This document shows positions 34,101 through 45,099 of a stretch of DNA of 64,000 nucleotides, piece after piece; position 1 is the first letter of the stretch, and every line of letters begins with the position of its first letter. This DNA comes from Liopterus haemorrhoidalis. Lineage: Eukaryota; Arthropoda; Insecta; Coleoptera; Dytiscidae. Below the pieces are notes generated by a model. It was not told the origin of the DNA. It was given only the letters and a program-made list of their open reading frames with translations, and did no database searches. The stretch spans positions 62,939,379 through 63,003,378 of the forward strand of contig OZ020615.1 in the NCBI GenBank assembly GCA_963971575.1, written 5' to 3'. A program made the translations under genes and the position numbers.

Positions 34101-37100
34101 TTCAATACTACCATTCAATTTTGAAATTTTTTTTAAAAATCGTGTTCCCATTGTTTTGATACACCATAGTATAGGGTCGCAGACAATATTTACATAATTT
34201 CGGGGGGTCCCGGACCAGAAAAGGTTGAGAAACACTGCAATACAGTGTCTAAAATGGCAATTTTAAGCACTAATGTAGGCATGTGCAATTTGGACAGCGA
34301 TCTGAAATACATTCGCGGGCCAGAACTTTTTAAGGATCTTTTTTTTTTCATAACATTCATAAAAAAACACAAGAAAATAAAAAATCTGTTAAGGCTTATT
34401 TACATTTAGATACATGTATGAGGACTTGTATGAGATACAAGTATGAGCTTATACAAGTATGATCATACAAGTCAACATACACATGTCAATATACAAGTCG
34501 AAAATCATGTCATTTTTATGCTCTGTTTACATTTGCATACACGCATACACTCGCAAAAAATGTCTAGTGATGACGAGGAGAGTTTTTTGTATTTAAGTAC
34601 ATGTGCATTACTTCTGTCAAAATCACGAAAAATAAAGCGTAGATAGTGGCAGCGATATTTTTTATCTCGACGAGAAACCCACGGGGCCTACTCAATGTTG
34701 ATTAATGAACTGACTTTAGAAGATGGTTCATGCTTCAGAAATTATGTGAGAATGAGTGTCGCTGATTTTGAAAGAATACTCACGATGGTGGCTCCATTAA
34801 TTACTAAAAGTGATATAAGATTTCAAGAAGCTATATCACCTGCAGATCAACTGGCTGTTACATTGCGGTTCTTGGCAACTGGTGACTCATAAGCATCACT
34901 GATACCCTTTTCACACTAGATCTTTAAGACGATTGAACTTAAACTTCATCGATGTTTAATATCGGTTTGCTTTCACACTTGATGTTTAATTTGAAGAAGA
35001 AATCTCCATGTAAAGCTAGTATGTATTGCCAACATAATTTCATACCGTTTGAATTTATTCTGTCATTATTTTGTATATCGAGGTTAGGAGAAGTTTATTT
35101 TTTATATTTATTTAAATAATAACGCAAATAATCTTCTCATAACCTCGATATATAAAATGATAACAGCTGAACATAGATAAAAGAAGAGAAGCACAAATTC
35201 AAGGAGTATTTTTTTATAATGGGAATTAAGTTGGCAATGCGGGCGAAGTTTAAGACGCAGATCTCTGTCTTAAACATCGGTCGTGTTTAGACGAGGCCGT
35301 ACGGTTTCACATTAGCGTTTAAAGATCCATTCACTTAAACATCCGATCTTAAAGATCTAGTGTGAAAAGGGTATGATGTACGCACCCAAAATTTCTACCT
35401 TAGATAGCTCTCGACTATACTGACTTTTATGTTGCGCCATTTTGTCTATACATCTTTAGCCATGCAACTTAACTCCTCAGAAATGTTATCATAAATATCT
35501 TTTCTTTTGTTAAAATCTTTATACTCCTTCGACTTTACATCCCAGATATTACTGGTTATGATTTTCTCAATTAATAACAGAATTTTATCCTTATTCCACA
35601 AAGACATATATAATACTTATAATATATTGAAAATAATCAAATGTGAGATATCTTTTAAAACATATCCTAACTTTCCACCAGGTTGTCAGCTCATACAAGT
35701 CAAGTATATGGAAAAGTCTGCTCATACAGAAAGTATGAGCAAATGTCAATGGATTTGACATATTATACAAATTGTATGAGCTCATGTATGAGGTGATGTA
35801 TCGCGACAAGTCAATTTGACTTGTATCTCATACAAGTCGTCATACTTGTATCTAAATGTAAATGAGCCTTTATTGATATTGGACTGCCATCCTGTATGGA
35901 ATTTTGGTACTAAATACCAATATGGTGGATGTCATTAATTTTTAGCCAATTGTTCTGACTATTATGTTGGTATAACACCCAATTCAGTTTCAGAATGACT
36001 CTTATAAATGCGAAATAGAAAAATAACTATTATGTCTTTTGATTAATTTTGTTTTATTTGTTTTTTAGTTTTTTTGTGCATAATGTGTGGCTAGCACGAC
36101 ATTTTTCGCAAGAAATCAAAAGTAACTGTGTCTTTACCAGTGGTAATATGACTACTTTGAAAAACGAAGACTGCGACAAACCAATAAGTTTAAATTTTTT
36201 TCAAAATTATGCTATATTGGGTTGTTCTGCCTTTCTTGTGTTAATAATTTTTACTTTTATAATTGACACTTTAGGAAGAAGAATACCAATATGTAAGACC
36301 ACTAAAAACGATAATCTCATTACCCAAATATAATTTTATATTTCTTTTCTAGTGCTTTCCTTTTTGTTCTGTGGGACTTCTTGTATAATGTTCGCCCTTT
36401 TTAAAAACTATAAGATCTGTATGCCATTTTCAGTAATCTACGTTTGTAGTTACTCAATTATCGACACAACCCTGGATGTTATAATTATTGAGAATGTTCC
36501 TACTTTCATAAGGTATATTGAATCAGTGGTACGGTGCGATCATTAAATCCTGACCGTTACATAACGCTAAACAATGGGTTTTAAAATATCAAAACTGTAT
36601 TCTAATACACAGCTGAAAATCCCAATTTAACAAGGAACCAATCAGATTACTTCGTTGGTCCGAACTCACCCGAGGAACAACGAAGATGTTTTTCTAACTT
36701 AATATTTGTCATGAACTCATTGGCGTGTAGAGAAAAATAGTGTTCATTTAATAATCAATTCGTATTAGGTAACAAAAATAGAATGTACGTCTATGCGTAT
36801 ATGTCCTTGGAAATAAGTTTGATAAATAAATGTTTCTGTCAAGTATTGCATAACGTTCAAGAAATAATGATCGCACTGTATTAAATAGGATAACGCGTAC
36901 ACAGAAATTTTTCATAAAGAAAATGATTATTAACGCTTTTCACCACACAAAAATGTCCATTAAAAATCATATAATGTGAAATATTAGAGGAGGCTCAACC
37001 AGAATCCTATATATTTTTTGTTGTATTTTTTAGGGGGACATCGTTTGGTTTAAGTTATTTACTAACACATATATGCGACGTAATACTAAAATATATGTTG

Positions 37101-38564
37101 AAAATACCTTGTCGAGAAACATTTTTTTCAGTAGCAGCTATCATGTTTAGTAAGTATCACTTCCTGAATTACAATTTTCTAATTTAAATTACAATTGACC
37201 CTTTCTGAATTACAATTTACTAATCTGAATTACAATTGACCCTTTCTGAATTAAAATTGACCCTTTCTGAATTACAATTGACCTTTTCTGAATTACAATT
37301 GACCCTTTATGAATTAAAATTGACCCTTTCTGAATTACAATTTACTAATCTGACCCAGCAAACATTTTTATACGGGCCAGTACTGGTAAAGCACATACTC
37401 CCCGGCATTGAAAGTAATGAGCCAGTACCCCGGTGTCCCCGGGGCCGTTACTGGCCCATTGATGTATCAGTTGCTGGCCCAGCAACGGTAAAGTGCAAAA
37501 TAATCGCATTAGTTGCAAGATTTATTTCTGATGGTTTTAAGTAAAAAGTATGAGTGAAGAAGAGTGCTTATAAAATGCTGGTAAAGTACTTCGTATAGGC
37601 GGAATGCGAAATACAAATGTGAAGTACATTATTAATACTGGCGTTGCACTTACTTTTGGTGCCAATTATTTACCAGCATAAAAGCAGTTTGCCGGCATTC
37701 GGCCGTTAGTTGAATGTTTGCTGGGGAATTACAATTGACCTTTTCTGAATTACAATTTACTTTTCTGAATTACAGTTGACCGTTTCTGAATTACAATTTA
37801 CTATTCTGAATTACAATTGACCGTTTCTGAATTACAATTAACTATTCTGAATTACAAGTGACACTTCCTGAATTACAATTAGCTATTCTGAATTACAAGT
37901 GACACTTCCTGAATTACAATTTTCTAATCTAAATTACAATTGACCGTTTCTGAATTACAATTAACTATTCTGAATTACAAGTGACACTTCCTGAATTACA
38001 ATTAACTATTCTGAATTACAAGTGACACTTCCTGAATTACAATTTTCTAATCTAAATTACAATTGACCGTTTCTGAATTACAATTTACTAATATGAATTA
38101 CAACTGACACATTCTGAACTATAATTTACTAATCTGAATTATAATTGGCCCTTTCTGAATTATAATTTACTATTCTGAATTACAATTGACCCTTTCTGAA
38201 TTACAATTTACTAATCAGAATAACAATTAATGCTTTCTGAAAAACATCTAATAGAAATAAAAATTTAAAGTTGTTAAATGGTGTACATATTGTATTTATC
38301 AACAAGAAAAAACTTGTTTTAATATTTTTAACTATTTAAAAACATAAACAACTGGTTCGAATTTAAATAAATTTGACAAAGAGTTTGGGCAAACCCGCCT
38401 CCAACCCAACATTGCCAATAGCCCCATTATTGTATCTAAACAGTTATAAAACTAAACATTCTTGTTGATAAAGTTTATTTTTACTTATCTGTATTCTAAT
38501 TCTAGCGGGAAGCATGCTTAGTTATTTCCTCCCAGATCTGAAGAAGAAACCTATGGTCGAGTGA
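28172..38564 (+). CDS. SV2/SLC22-like major facilitator superfamily transporter
   Basis: Exons: 28172-28208, 28464-28628, 29835-29997, 31153-31274, 32304-32560, 32612-32793, 36069-36292, 36353-36512, 37034-37149 and 38506-38564 (stop TGA). All junctions are GT-AG with matching phases; the sum is 1485 bases, 494 residues. The start MNSFEDNVLKEAGWGCYQKF is typical of insect synaptic-vesicle-glycoprotein-2-like transporters. Alternating hydrophobic segments fit twelve membrane helices. Family motifs: a degenerate loop-2/3 motif GTITDVVERLR, a loop-8/9 motif DTLGRRIPI and the TM11 signature ENVPTFIRGTS. A large loop between TM7 and TM8 has a likely N-glycosylation site (NMT) and two cysteines. 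It probably moves small organic ions or metabolites across a membrane; the substrate is unknown. The tail DLKKKPMVE is short and basic. Confidence 0.93.
28645..29748. mobile_element. Inverted-repeat element in transporter intron 2
   Basis: The left end is AAGCCGCATTCAGAAC and the right end, inverted, is AAGCCGCATTCAGAGC. Length is about 1.1 kb. TTAA follows the right end, but the left flank is ATAA, so the target duplication is unclear. A second inner pair (GTACCCCACA near 28966 and TGTGGGGTAC-like words near 29430) suggests nesting. No transposase was recognised in the short open frame at 29489-29683. Confidence 0.6.
30160..30930 (-). pseudogene. LINE reverse-transcriptase C-terminus in transporter intron 3
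   Basis: The minus strand encodes GLKINSSKTKEMRINAETD, the DDFQYLGSVVSVDGGAD block and ARGVFIQLSHVWNS. After a frameshift at about 30590 it continues with RRISNVELGERTGQ, KYGWLGHTLRRAP, RRRGRPKNTWRRS and LKPMADRRVSWRNFDSLCSF. These are the C-terminal motifs of endonuclease-reverse-transcriptase LINEs that are common in insects. The 3' end at the left has ATC-type repeats. The copy is 5' truncated and broken. Confidence 0.88.
31317..31457 (-). pseudogene. mariner transposase N-terminal fragment in intron 4
   Basis: The minus strand encodes KNTVEANQWLDKRYRDSAPG followed by KSTITDWYAEFKRGQ, the first helix-turn-helix of mellifera-like mariner transposases. No catalytic part is present. Confidence 0.85.
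31457..32075 (+). repeat. Dispersed repeat R1, copy 2
   Basis: It starts TACCGACCGCTAACATATAT, contains the CTGTCCGTCCGTCTG microsatellite and ends near GTGGTGGCCACAGCTG. It matches 7830-8520 (inverse) and 39726-40140 (same orientation). The short open frames here are microsatellite shadows. Confidence 0.8.
33070..33476. mobile_element. TA-flanked MITE nested in the hAT element
   Basis: The ends CAGTCTGTTCCAAACGGTTA and, inverted, CAGTCTGTTCCAAACGGTTA match over about 29 bases through AAGCGGAACT. TA flanks both sides (33068-33069 and 33477-33478). Tc1/mariner-like; 407 bp; non-coding. Confidence 0.9.
33508..33662. mobile_element. Short MITE related to 44593-44777
   Basis: GCTATTTCAAACGTTTAAG at the left, then GGGCTTTTACTAAACAAAAT, and AGTTCCGCTTTAACCAAATA at the right: the same three blocks in the same order as the element at 44593-44777. 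Borders are approximate. Confidence 0.65.
34392..35869 (+). mobile_element. PIF/Harbinger element with ~50 bp terminal repeats
   Basis: The left end AGGCTTATTTACATTTAGAT and the right end, inverted, AGGCTCATTTACATTTAGAT match on through GACTTGTATGAGATACAAGT. TTA flanks both sides (34389-34391 and 35870-35872). Positions 34695-34890 encode the Harbinger transposase piece FRNYVRMSVADFERILTMV and LAVTLRFLATGDS. A second element at 34903-35373 interrupts it. Confidence 0.9.
34903..35373. mobile_element. MITE nested in the Harbinger transposase
   Basis: TACCCTTTTCACACTAGATC at the left and its inverted copy at the right, flanked by TGA on both sides (34900-34902 and 35374-35376). It breaks the transposase frame just after the ATGDS motif. 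471 bp, non-coding. The superfamily is uncertain. Confidence 0.8.
36532..36878. mobile_element. TA-flanked MITE in transporter intron 8
   Basis: The ends are CGGTGCGATCATTA and, inverted, CAGTGCGATCATTA, with TA at 36530-36531 and 36879-36880. 347 bp, non-coding. Confidence 0.85.
37157..38237. repeat. Minisatellite TTTCTGAATTACAATTGACC in transporter intron 9
   Basis: Dozens of units of about 20-25 bases (CTGAATTACAATTTACTAAT, CTGAATTACAAGTGACACTTC and others) fill most of the intron and start within about ten bases of the splice donor. The array is split by a MITE at 37354-37725. The core is the reverse complement of the array at 18228-18440. Confidence 0.92.
37354..37725. mobile_element. 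MITE inserted in the minisatellite
   Basis: The ends CCCAGCAAACATT and, inverted, CCCAGCAAACATT bracket a GC-rich 372-bp insert with GGGCCAGTACTGG and CCCCGGTGTCCCCGGGG palindromes. Its interruption of the array shows that the array is older. Confidence 0.8.
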
Positions 38565-39239
38565 AGGAATTACCAATACTGTGTGTTTTTAAATGCAGGA
38601 AAATATTCACAACAAAGAATTTTATTCCAGATCCATGAATGTTTATTTACACAGGTGTGTTAGTGTTTATGTTTTTTGAAATGTTTTAAGTGACCTTTTA
38701 ACCTTATTTTGTAGATAAGATTTGATTTTAATAAATTATCAAACATCCGCTATTAGTTATTTATTTATCTTCTGAATCCTGCAGGTCAATGAATTACCAA
38801 AAGATCTACAGGAGGGAATTATTTCGATTTTCTTTTTAAATACTTTCAGGTAGAGCCAGACAAAGGTATTTCTACGCCCTTCGCAATGTACCAGTCTTGC
38901 GCCCCAATACTTGGTCATAACCAAATAAAAAAGTATGACGGATCGACATTATGACCAAAAAAATTAAAGTGAAGTGTGAATTTTCACACATTTCTGGGTT
39001 TTGCAGGTATTTAATAGGTGCAAGAAGCCAACATAATACTGGATGTCTAGATATATTTATCACATCAAAGTCAACAGTTTTTTGATAATCACTTTTATTC
39101 GTTATTCGAGAACTAAGAGCTTCCATTTAATTTTTTTAAATAAATTAAATTAATTTATCAAATATCCCAGCGTTTTTTCTGCATTTGCTTCGTATTCAAG
39201 TCTTTATTAGATTAATAAGAAATATTTTACAGTGTAGAT
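38565..39239. repeat. Transporter 3' flank and an R2 copy
   Basis: About 38965-39215 is one of the longest copies of dispersed family R2, with the hairpin GTGTGAATTTTCACAC at its left end. The 3' UTR of the transporter occupies part of 38565-38740; AATAAA is present at 38731-38736 within TTTTAATAAATTATC, but was not tested further. Confidence 0.55.
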
Positions 39240-39666
39240 CAGTGGTTCCCAACCCCTTTTGTGGTGAGCACCCCTTTGAATGTGAAAATAAGCTCCCGCA
39301 CCCCCATAAAAAATGTGTTCAGATTTTTTCAGTTGAGTCATTTTTATATGTTCAATTGACCAAAATAAAAAGTGAAGAGCAAAAAAAAAGGAAATCGCAT
39401 GAATATTTCTTTAAAATTGATCAAATTAATTGATGTAGCATTCAGCGGTTCTTAACCTTAATAAAATTAGAAAGAAAATATACTTATTGAAAATAATTTT
39501 TGATTTCTGATGACGTCACACGTCAAAATGAAGATTCTAGTGTTAAAAAAATCTAGACTATTTAAAATTTAAATAAACTAGATTTTTTATACAAATTTTA
39601 TAAATTTCTATAAACCGTCTCGCACCCCTCAAAATGCTTTCCCGCACCCCGGGTTGGGAAACACTG
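39240..39666. mobile_element. hAT-type MITE
   Basis: The ends are CAGTGGTTCCCAACCCC and, inverted, CAGTGTTTCCCAACCCGG. Flanks GTGTAGAT (39232-39239) and GTGTAGAG (39667-39674) agree at 7 of 8 positions. 427 bp, no transposase motif. Confidence 0.88.
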
Positions 39667-39725
39667 GTGTAGAGTGTAGTGTGGTGTAGTGTGAGTAACT
39701 CAGTTCGCAACTATTAAAAAAATAT

Positions 39726-40140
39726 TATTACCGACCGCCAATATATATAAGGGAGGTATTGTGATCATACCGATTTTGACATTTCGAGATTTCGATGGAT
39801 CTCCACGAACTAAGGTCCCTACATAACGTTTTGACTATTTTTAGCATGATGTCTGTCGGTCTCTTTGTCTGTCTGTCTGTCCGTCCGTCTGTCTGTGTAC
39901 ACGTGCAGAGCAAATTCGGCTAAAAGGTTTTTTTATGAAACTTCATATTTAAGCCTTTGACATCAATGGCACGAGTTGATCAACTTTTAGAAAAAAACGG
40001 TTAACTAGAAATGGGAGTTTACTCGTGTCGGTTGTAAGATTTTTACGAATATTTCATAACAGAAATATTTCGAAAAAAATTATTTAACAAAAGTTGCTAT
40101 AAAAGCAATATCTAAAAACTTTTATTTGAGACAAGCAGCA
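39726..40140 (+). repeat. Dispersed repeat R1, copy 3 (3' shortened)
   Basis: It matches 31457-31900 from TTACCGACCGCCAATATATA through the CTGTCTGTCTGTCCGTC core to the TGCTATAAAAGCAAT segment. Confidence 0.8.
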
Positions 40141-41170
40141 TAAATTAAGTACTTTGTGATGGCAGTAATCATCTGAAACATAAAACCAAATATGAGACCG
40201 AAAAAAAAATGGATCTAGCCACCAATTTTATTAATATAGATACAGTGAATTTCTTTTATCCTGCAACAATGTTAAATCGCCTATATTGCAAATTAAAATA
40301 AACGCAATTTTGCATTGTAATTACGCAATTACCATAGTAACGATAATATCTATACTACAGGTAGCACCGTAGCAACGGGGCGTCATCGGGGCATTTGCAA
40401 GGGGCGCGAGGTTTGATAAGAGCGCGGGGTCTCATGAGGAGCGCCATTGCGGGTGAAAACCTTTTTTTTGCTCTTCCTTCACTTGAATTTGGGAGGTGAG
40501 GACCTTTTTTTGCTCTTCATTTGCTACGGCTCTGATTGAAAGAAATTCACTGTAAGAACTTATTGCGTTAATTAATTATTATTACGAAAAATTAAATATT
40601 TTTCTCGTAGTTTTTTGAGGTTGCATAAACCTAAAAACCAAATCAAAGGCTGTCACTACTAAGCACAAAAAATTGACATAGAATTAAAACTAAGTTTACC
40701 ATCTCTTTAACACTCACTAAGTACTAAAGGTCATTTATAGAACTAAAGGCTACTGCTCTTGTGTAAAGGTTAAGAGTTCAACTTCAAGTTGTTGAATCAT
40801 TTTGTTAGAACTTAAAAATTCCAGACGGTCACCTATGAGTCAGTAAAAAACTCCCCAAAGTATGTAAATATTTTTAATTTTTCAGAAATTCCATAAAATC
40901 AAAGAAAATAAATTGTTTTTCCAGCTATAAAAAAATAAATATGATACTTTTACAAAGATAATATAAACAATCATAGCTAAATATATTGATGTAGTGAGTT
41001 TATTGGAATTATAAATTTACAGATTACAGCCTGTTCTATGAAATGCACATATTTACACTGAAAATAGCCGCTGGAGAATTATTTCTGTAAATTATAAACG
41101 GAACTTAAAGGATACATTCCATATTGCTCTCTATAATCATATTCCGTTCATCGGACAAACGACAATTCAT
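40141..41170. other. AT-rich interval with a remnant of the 39-bp MITE unit
   Basis: Positions 40453-40525 contain two units of GAATTTGGGAGGTGAGGACC with GCTCTTCA as in the MITEs at 3745-4101, but without their ends. No gene is seen. Confidence 0.5.
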
Positions 41171-41716
41171 AAAAAATTGATGTGAAGTGTGAATTTTCAC
41201 ACATTTCAGGGTTTTGCAGGTATTTAGTAAGTGAATGATGATTATTTGGGATGCCAAAACAAATTTTATATTAAAATATTTTTTTTGTTAATTTTAATTC
41301 GAACGCCTAATACCATTATTTAGGTTTCTAAATATGTGCAGTATTTTTTTTTTTTTTTTATAGCAAGGTTCATTAAGAATTTTAAAAATTGCGCCTATGG
41401 CTTCCATTGGTTGTTATAAGTTCCGCCCCTCTGATTTCGTGTACATTGAAACAGAATTAAATTATAATTTAAACAATTTCCACTGGTTATTAAACATTTG
41501 CCAAAATATAACTAGAATTTTGAAAAAATAATTTAAACAATATAAAAATTTAAAAAAAAAAACAAAAAATAATATTGTCTCTTCTTGCAGGGTTTGATCC
41601 CTATCGGATCGAGCTACTTGGGTGAAACGCCAGCGTCAAAACCACTACACCAGCATACACGTTCCATTGTAGCGTGTTACAAAGCTATAACTTGTGTACA
41701 TTATTAGCAAAAAATC
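41171..41716. repeat. Dispersed repeat R3, copy 1, with tRNA-like segment
   Basis: It is near-identical to 63430-64000, starting AATTGATGTGAAGTGTGAAT. At 41590-41665 it carries GGGTTTGATCCC (B-box-like). The minus strand contains GCTGGTGTAGTGGTTTTGAC (A-box-like), which suggests a tRNA-derived SINE on the minus strand. Confidence 0.8.
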
Positions 41717-42245
41717 ACAAAAAATGCGTTTTTTTCCAAAAACGTAATCTGATCAAAAATTCATGTTGTACTATGCCGGTTCACACCAATGTACATTACT
41801 TAGAATTTTTTCAGATTTTTAGTTTAAACCATCTGGGCTACAGGCTGTGGGACAAAAATTTTTTTGCACAATTTTGGCAAAAATCGCATCAGTATAACTT
41901 ATTTTGCAAAAATAAAATTTTGATCGTTAATCCACGTACCAAGGGCTTTCATTTGATACCCTACTCAGAATTTAAAAAAATATTTCTTTTTTGATGAGCA
42001 CATATTTGTTTGTATGTTTAGGGGGATATGTTTTTTAGATGTTTTAGTATTTTTCCTATGTGCGGGTCAAAGAGTTGTATAAGCATGCCAAATTTCAACT
42101 CTCTAGGTTTAACCGTTTAGCTACAATTTTTACCGAACAGACAGATAGACAGACAGACAGACGACAAAATGACGGTATAAGGGTTTTTTGGTCATACCTA
42201 CAAAACCCTAAAAATATCATTTCACAAATATTAAACTACTGAGTA
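41717..42245. repeat. Continuation of R3 with a (CAGA)n tail
   Basis: An AT-rich stretch ending in CAGACAGATAGACAGACAGA at 42139-42158 and ATACCTACAAAACCCTAAAA. The arrangement resembles the microsatellite-containing ends of R1 and R4. The open frame here is not supported as a gene. Confidence 0.5.
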
Positions 42246-44173
42246 GGTCCGACTGCGCAAGCTAATTAACTCCCTCTAAAGCGCTGTGCTTAGATACGTT
42301 ATCAAGCTAGTTACCTCTGGGTGATTAGTGGTGTGGGTGAATTCTGATCAGTGTCGTCTCCTCAACGTTTTGTGTGATTTACGTGTGCTAAAAGTTTAAA
42401 AAAGTATTAAAAAATATTTTTAAGTTAATTAATTTGTTTAAACAACAAAATTAATAGTTTTAAAACAAAATTAAATTATTTTTTTATTAGTTTAAAAGAA
42501 TATTATAACAAATTATAATATTTTAAAATTTGTGAGGAAAAAAAAACGTTTCACAACGTTTTAATATTTAAAAAAATTGTTTTATAAAGTTTTTATTTAA
42601 AACAAAATAAAATTTAGTGCCTGGATGCTTGGAAAAAGCCAAATGACTGTCTGGAAGTTGCTGAAAGGACATTTAAAATTATCCTGCATCCTGTGGTTGC
42701 TACCAAAAATTTTGAGAAAGGTAGGAATTATATATTTTTTAAAAAAATAGGCATTTCTATGCATTTTTTTCAATTATTAATACGTATTTTTTGTAAATTT
42801 TAATACGTAATATTTAGTTACATAATATTCACCTTGAAGAAATTGATAAGGGATTAAAATATTTTCGGGAATTAATGACTTCTTAATGAGTGCTATGTCT
42901 GATATTTAGATAAGACTTCACAATTTTTAACAAGTTCGAACTAAATAGGGATTTTTAATTAAATTTATTTAACTAATAAATACGGGATTGATATAGTTGC
43001 ATAATATTTTATATTTTATCCGTATTTTTTGAATAATATATTGTGACCGGTAGCTTGGAATTTTATCCGCTAGTGATGGGTCTGAAGCCGGAAAAATATG
43101 TAACAGTCGGGCTAGTGTTTGAATTTGTTCGATTGCGGTTAAGATATATGTGAGTCGGACTTTAATAGTATTTTCAAAATGTATATTTTTGTTAATAATT
43201 TTAGAAACGCAATATTTTCGCAATTGATCGATTTTTGTAAAAGAGTTTGGACTTTTGGAATTTTATTTTATTTATTTTTTTTAGATTTAAGCTGGTTCGT
43301 TGATAAACTTCGGACTTGGTGTTCAATTTGAAAAATTTAGATTGGACTTCTAAGAAGTGGGTTGGTGGAGGGTTGCTAGGAGATTTTGTGCTTATGGTGA
43401 GTTTTTTTTTTTATTTATTAATCTGTAATATATAATCTGTCTCATTTTGTAATACGAAACTAGATCTGGTTACTTTGGTGACTGTTGTGTAAATAGACTT
43501 TTATGGAAACATGTGAACTTGTAAATCTGGCTTTTAAATATTTGGTTAAGTTTTATTACATCGAGGTTATATTCATTCAAAAACTAAATATGTCATAACA
43601 AATTGACATGTCAAAATTGCGATTGACATGTCAAAATTGTGATAGACATGTCAAATATTTTGAAAGGTGCCACTTCAGAATTACCACCCTACGATGATAT
43701 TTTAAATATACAACATAAAAAATGAAATTTCCCTCTTAGTTTCGTATTACAAAATGAGACAAGTAATAGTAATTTTTGAAACTCGAATTTAATATAATTA
43801 TAGGGTCAATATTTTAAATTAAAATTTTTGTTACTTTTTAGTCAGTTTTTTAATCTAAAATGTTTTGTAGTATGTAATTTTTGAAATATTTAAGGTTTTT
43901 ATTTTACATTAAAATCGGTTTTTCTGAACTCAAATTTTTAGTATGCATTTTCACATCAATTTTTTATACATTTTTTTATACGACATTTTTTAAATCAAAT
44001 TGTAAGTTCAATCTGACAAAATTTTGTAATTCATTTTTATTTTTTAGGTACCTCCTGAAAGCACTAGTACTCAAAAATGCTACACGACACTGATTGGGAG
44101 CTGTGGAGACCTACGATTGACCTGGATGGACCAGCAGTCTTCGGTAAGATAATTTCAAAATAATAATTTATTG

Positions 44174-44420
44174 AGGCCCGGTCTCTCCACCTTCTGGTAA
44201 ACCTCTAGGTAACTATCTGACAGATAAGGTTATCTGGAACTTCATCTACTGCATAAATGTCATAACCAATCGGTGAATTCAATACGTCAGTCTCATTATC
44301 CGTAAGATAAATTTGTATTGAGAGACGGGATGACATCTGTTCAGCACATAAAGTATCACATAACCTCAACTGTCAGACGGCCGGCTAGAGGTTCACCTCA
44401 AGGTGGTAAGACCGGGCCCT
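44174..44420. mobile_element. MITE with GGCCCGGTCT ends
   Basis: The left end AGGCCCGGTCTCTCCACCTT and the right end, inverted, AGGGCCCGGTCTTACCACCTT-like sequence pair, and CTAGAGGTT/AACCTCTAG continue inward. ATTTATTG before and GTTTATTG shortly after may be a target duplication, but the right border is uncertain. Confidence 0.7.
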
Positions 44421-44592
44421 ACAGTTTATTGGACACACTGACGTACGTCACCTCACCCAGAGGAAGTTTGCAATTCGTTCGCGACAAACATTTCAACAGA
44501 GCATTACGTTACGCGGTACATTACAGAATCAGCCCGATAATTTGGACTCGACTTTCAATTTGTAAAAATTCACATCAATTTTTTTTATTATA

Positions 44593-44777
44593 TAGGCTAT
44601 TCCAAAACGTTTCAGCGGAACTAACTGGAATTTTTATTTTTTTAAGTTGTCATGAGTTCTTCTTTTTAAGTTTAAAGAGGGCTTTTGCTAAACAAAATGA
44701 TCAAAAGCCTCACTTAAACGGTAAAAGTTACTAGAATTCATAATGTAGTTCCGCTTAAACCAAAAAAACTGTCTATA
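44593..44777. mobile_element. Short MITE related to 33508-33662
   Basis: TAGGCTATTCCAAAACGTTT at the left and AGTTCCGCTTAAACC followed by ACTGTCTATAG at the right, with GGGCTTTTGCTAAACAAAAT in the middle. TA-type flanks. Non-coding. Confidence 0.7.
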
Positions 44778-45099
44778 GTTTTACAATGAATTTTCCGCCC
44801 CTTATACACCGCTACTAGGCGTTTGGAACCTATTATTTTTAATGAATTTTAATTATTTGTAGATCCCAAAGGACTTGGATAAGGACCAACTGGAATAAGG
44901 AACCAATTAGGACAGGAGCCAACCAGGATAAGGAACCAACCAGGACGAGGACGAAACGGGACCAGATTCAAAAGGACATCGGAGATTGAAAACAGCCGTG
45001 TAAAACCGTTAAGTAGAAATGTTTCTGTAGTTTATTTCAATTAAGAATGCATCGTCTCTTGCAATTAACAAAACTTATCAAAATAATCGTTACATTATT

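Larger units (their letters stand above)
32885..34237. mobile_element. hAT-type element in transporter intron 6
   Basis: The ends are CAGCGTTTCTCAACCGGG and, inverted, CAGTGTTTCTCAACCTTTTC. A perfect 8-bp target duplication CAATACAG lies at 32877-32884 and 34238-34245. It is 1353 bp and carries nested MITEs at 33070-33476 and about 33508-33662. No transposase motif was recognised. Confidence 0.9.
42330..45010 (+). ncRNA. Possible multi-exon transcript, coding status unclear
   Basis: Splice-bounded segments follow one another on the plus strand: one ending at 42720 (GAGAAAG|GTAGGA), one at about 43285-43399 (TTTTTTTAG before, ATG|GTGAGT after), one at 44049-44142 (TTTTTTAG before, CTTCG|GTAAGA after) and one starting about 44864 (TTGTAG|ATCCC). 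The last contains four 16-17-base units around AACCAGGATAAGGAACC. Only 44049-44142 is open in a plausible frame, and no long protein emerges. A non-coding RNA, or a gene with missed exons, are the alternatives. Confidence 0.3.

Noticed and set aside
44318..44734. 138-codon open frame
   Set aside because: It runs across two MITEs and the sequence between them, with no splice signals or known motif.
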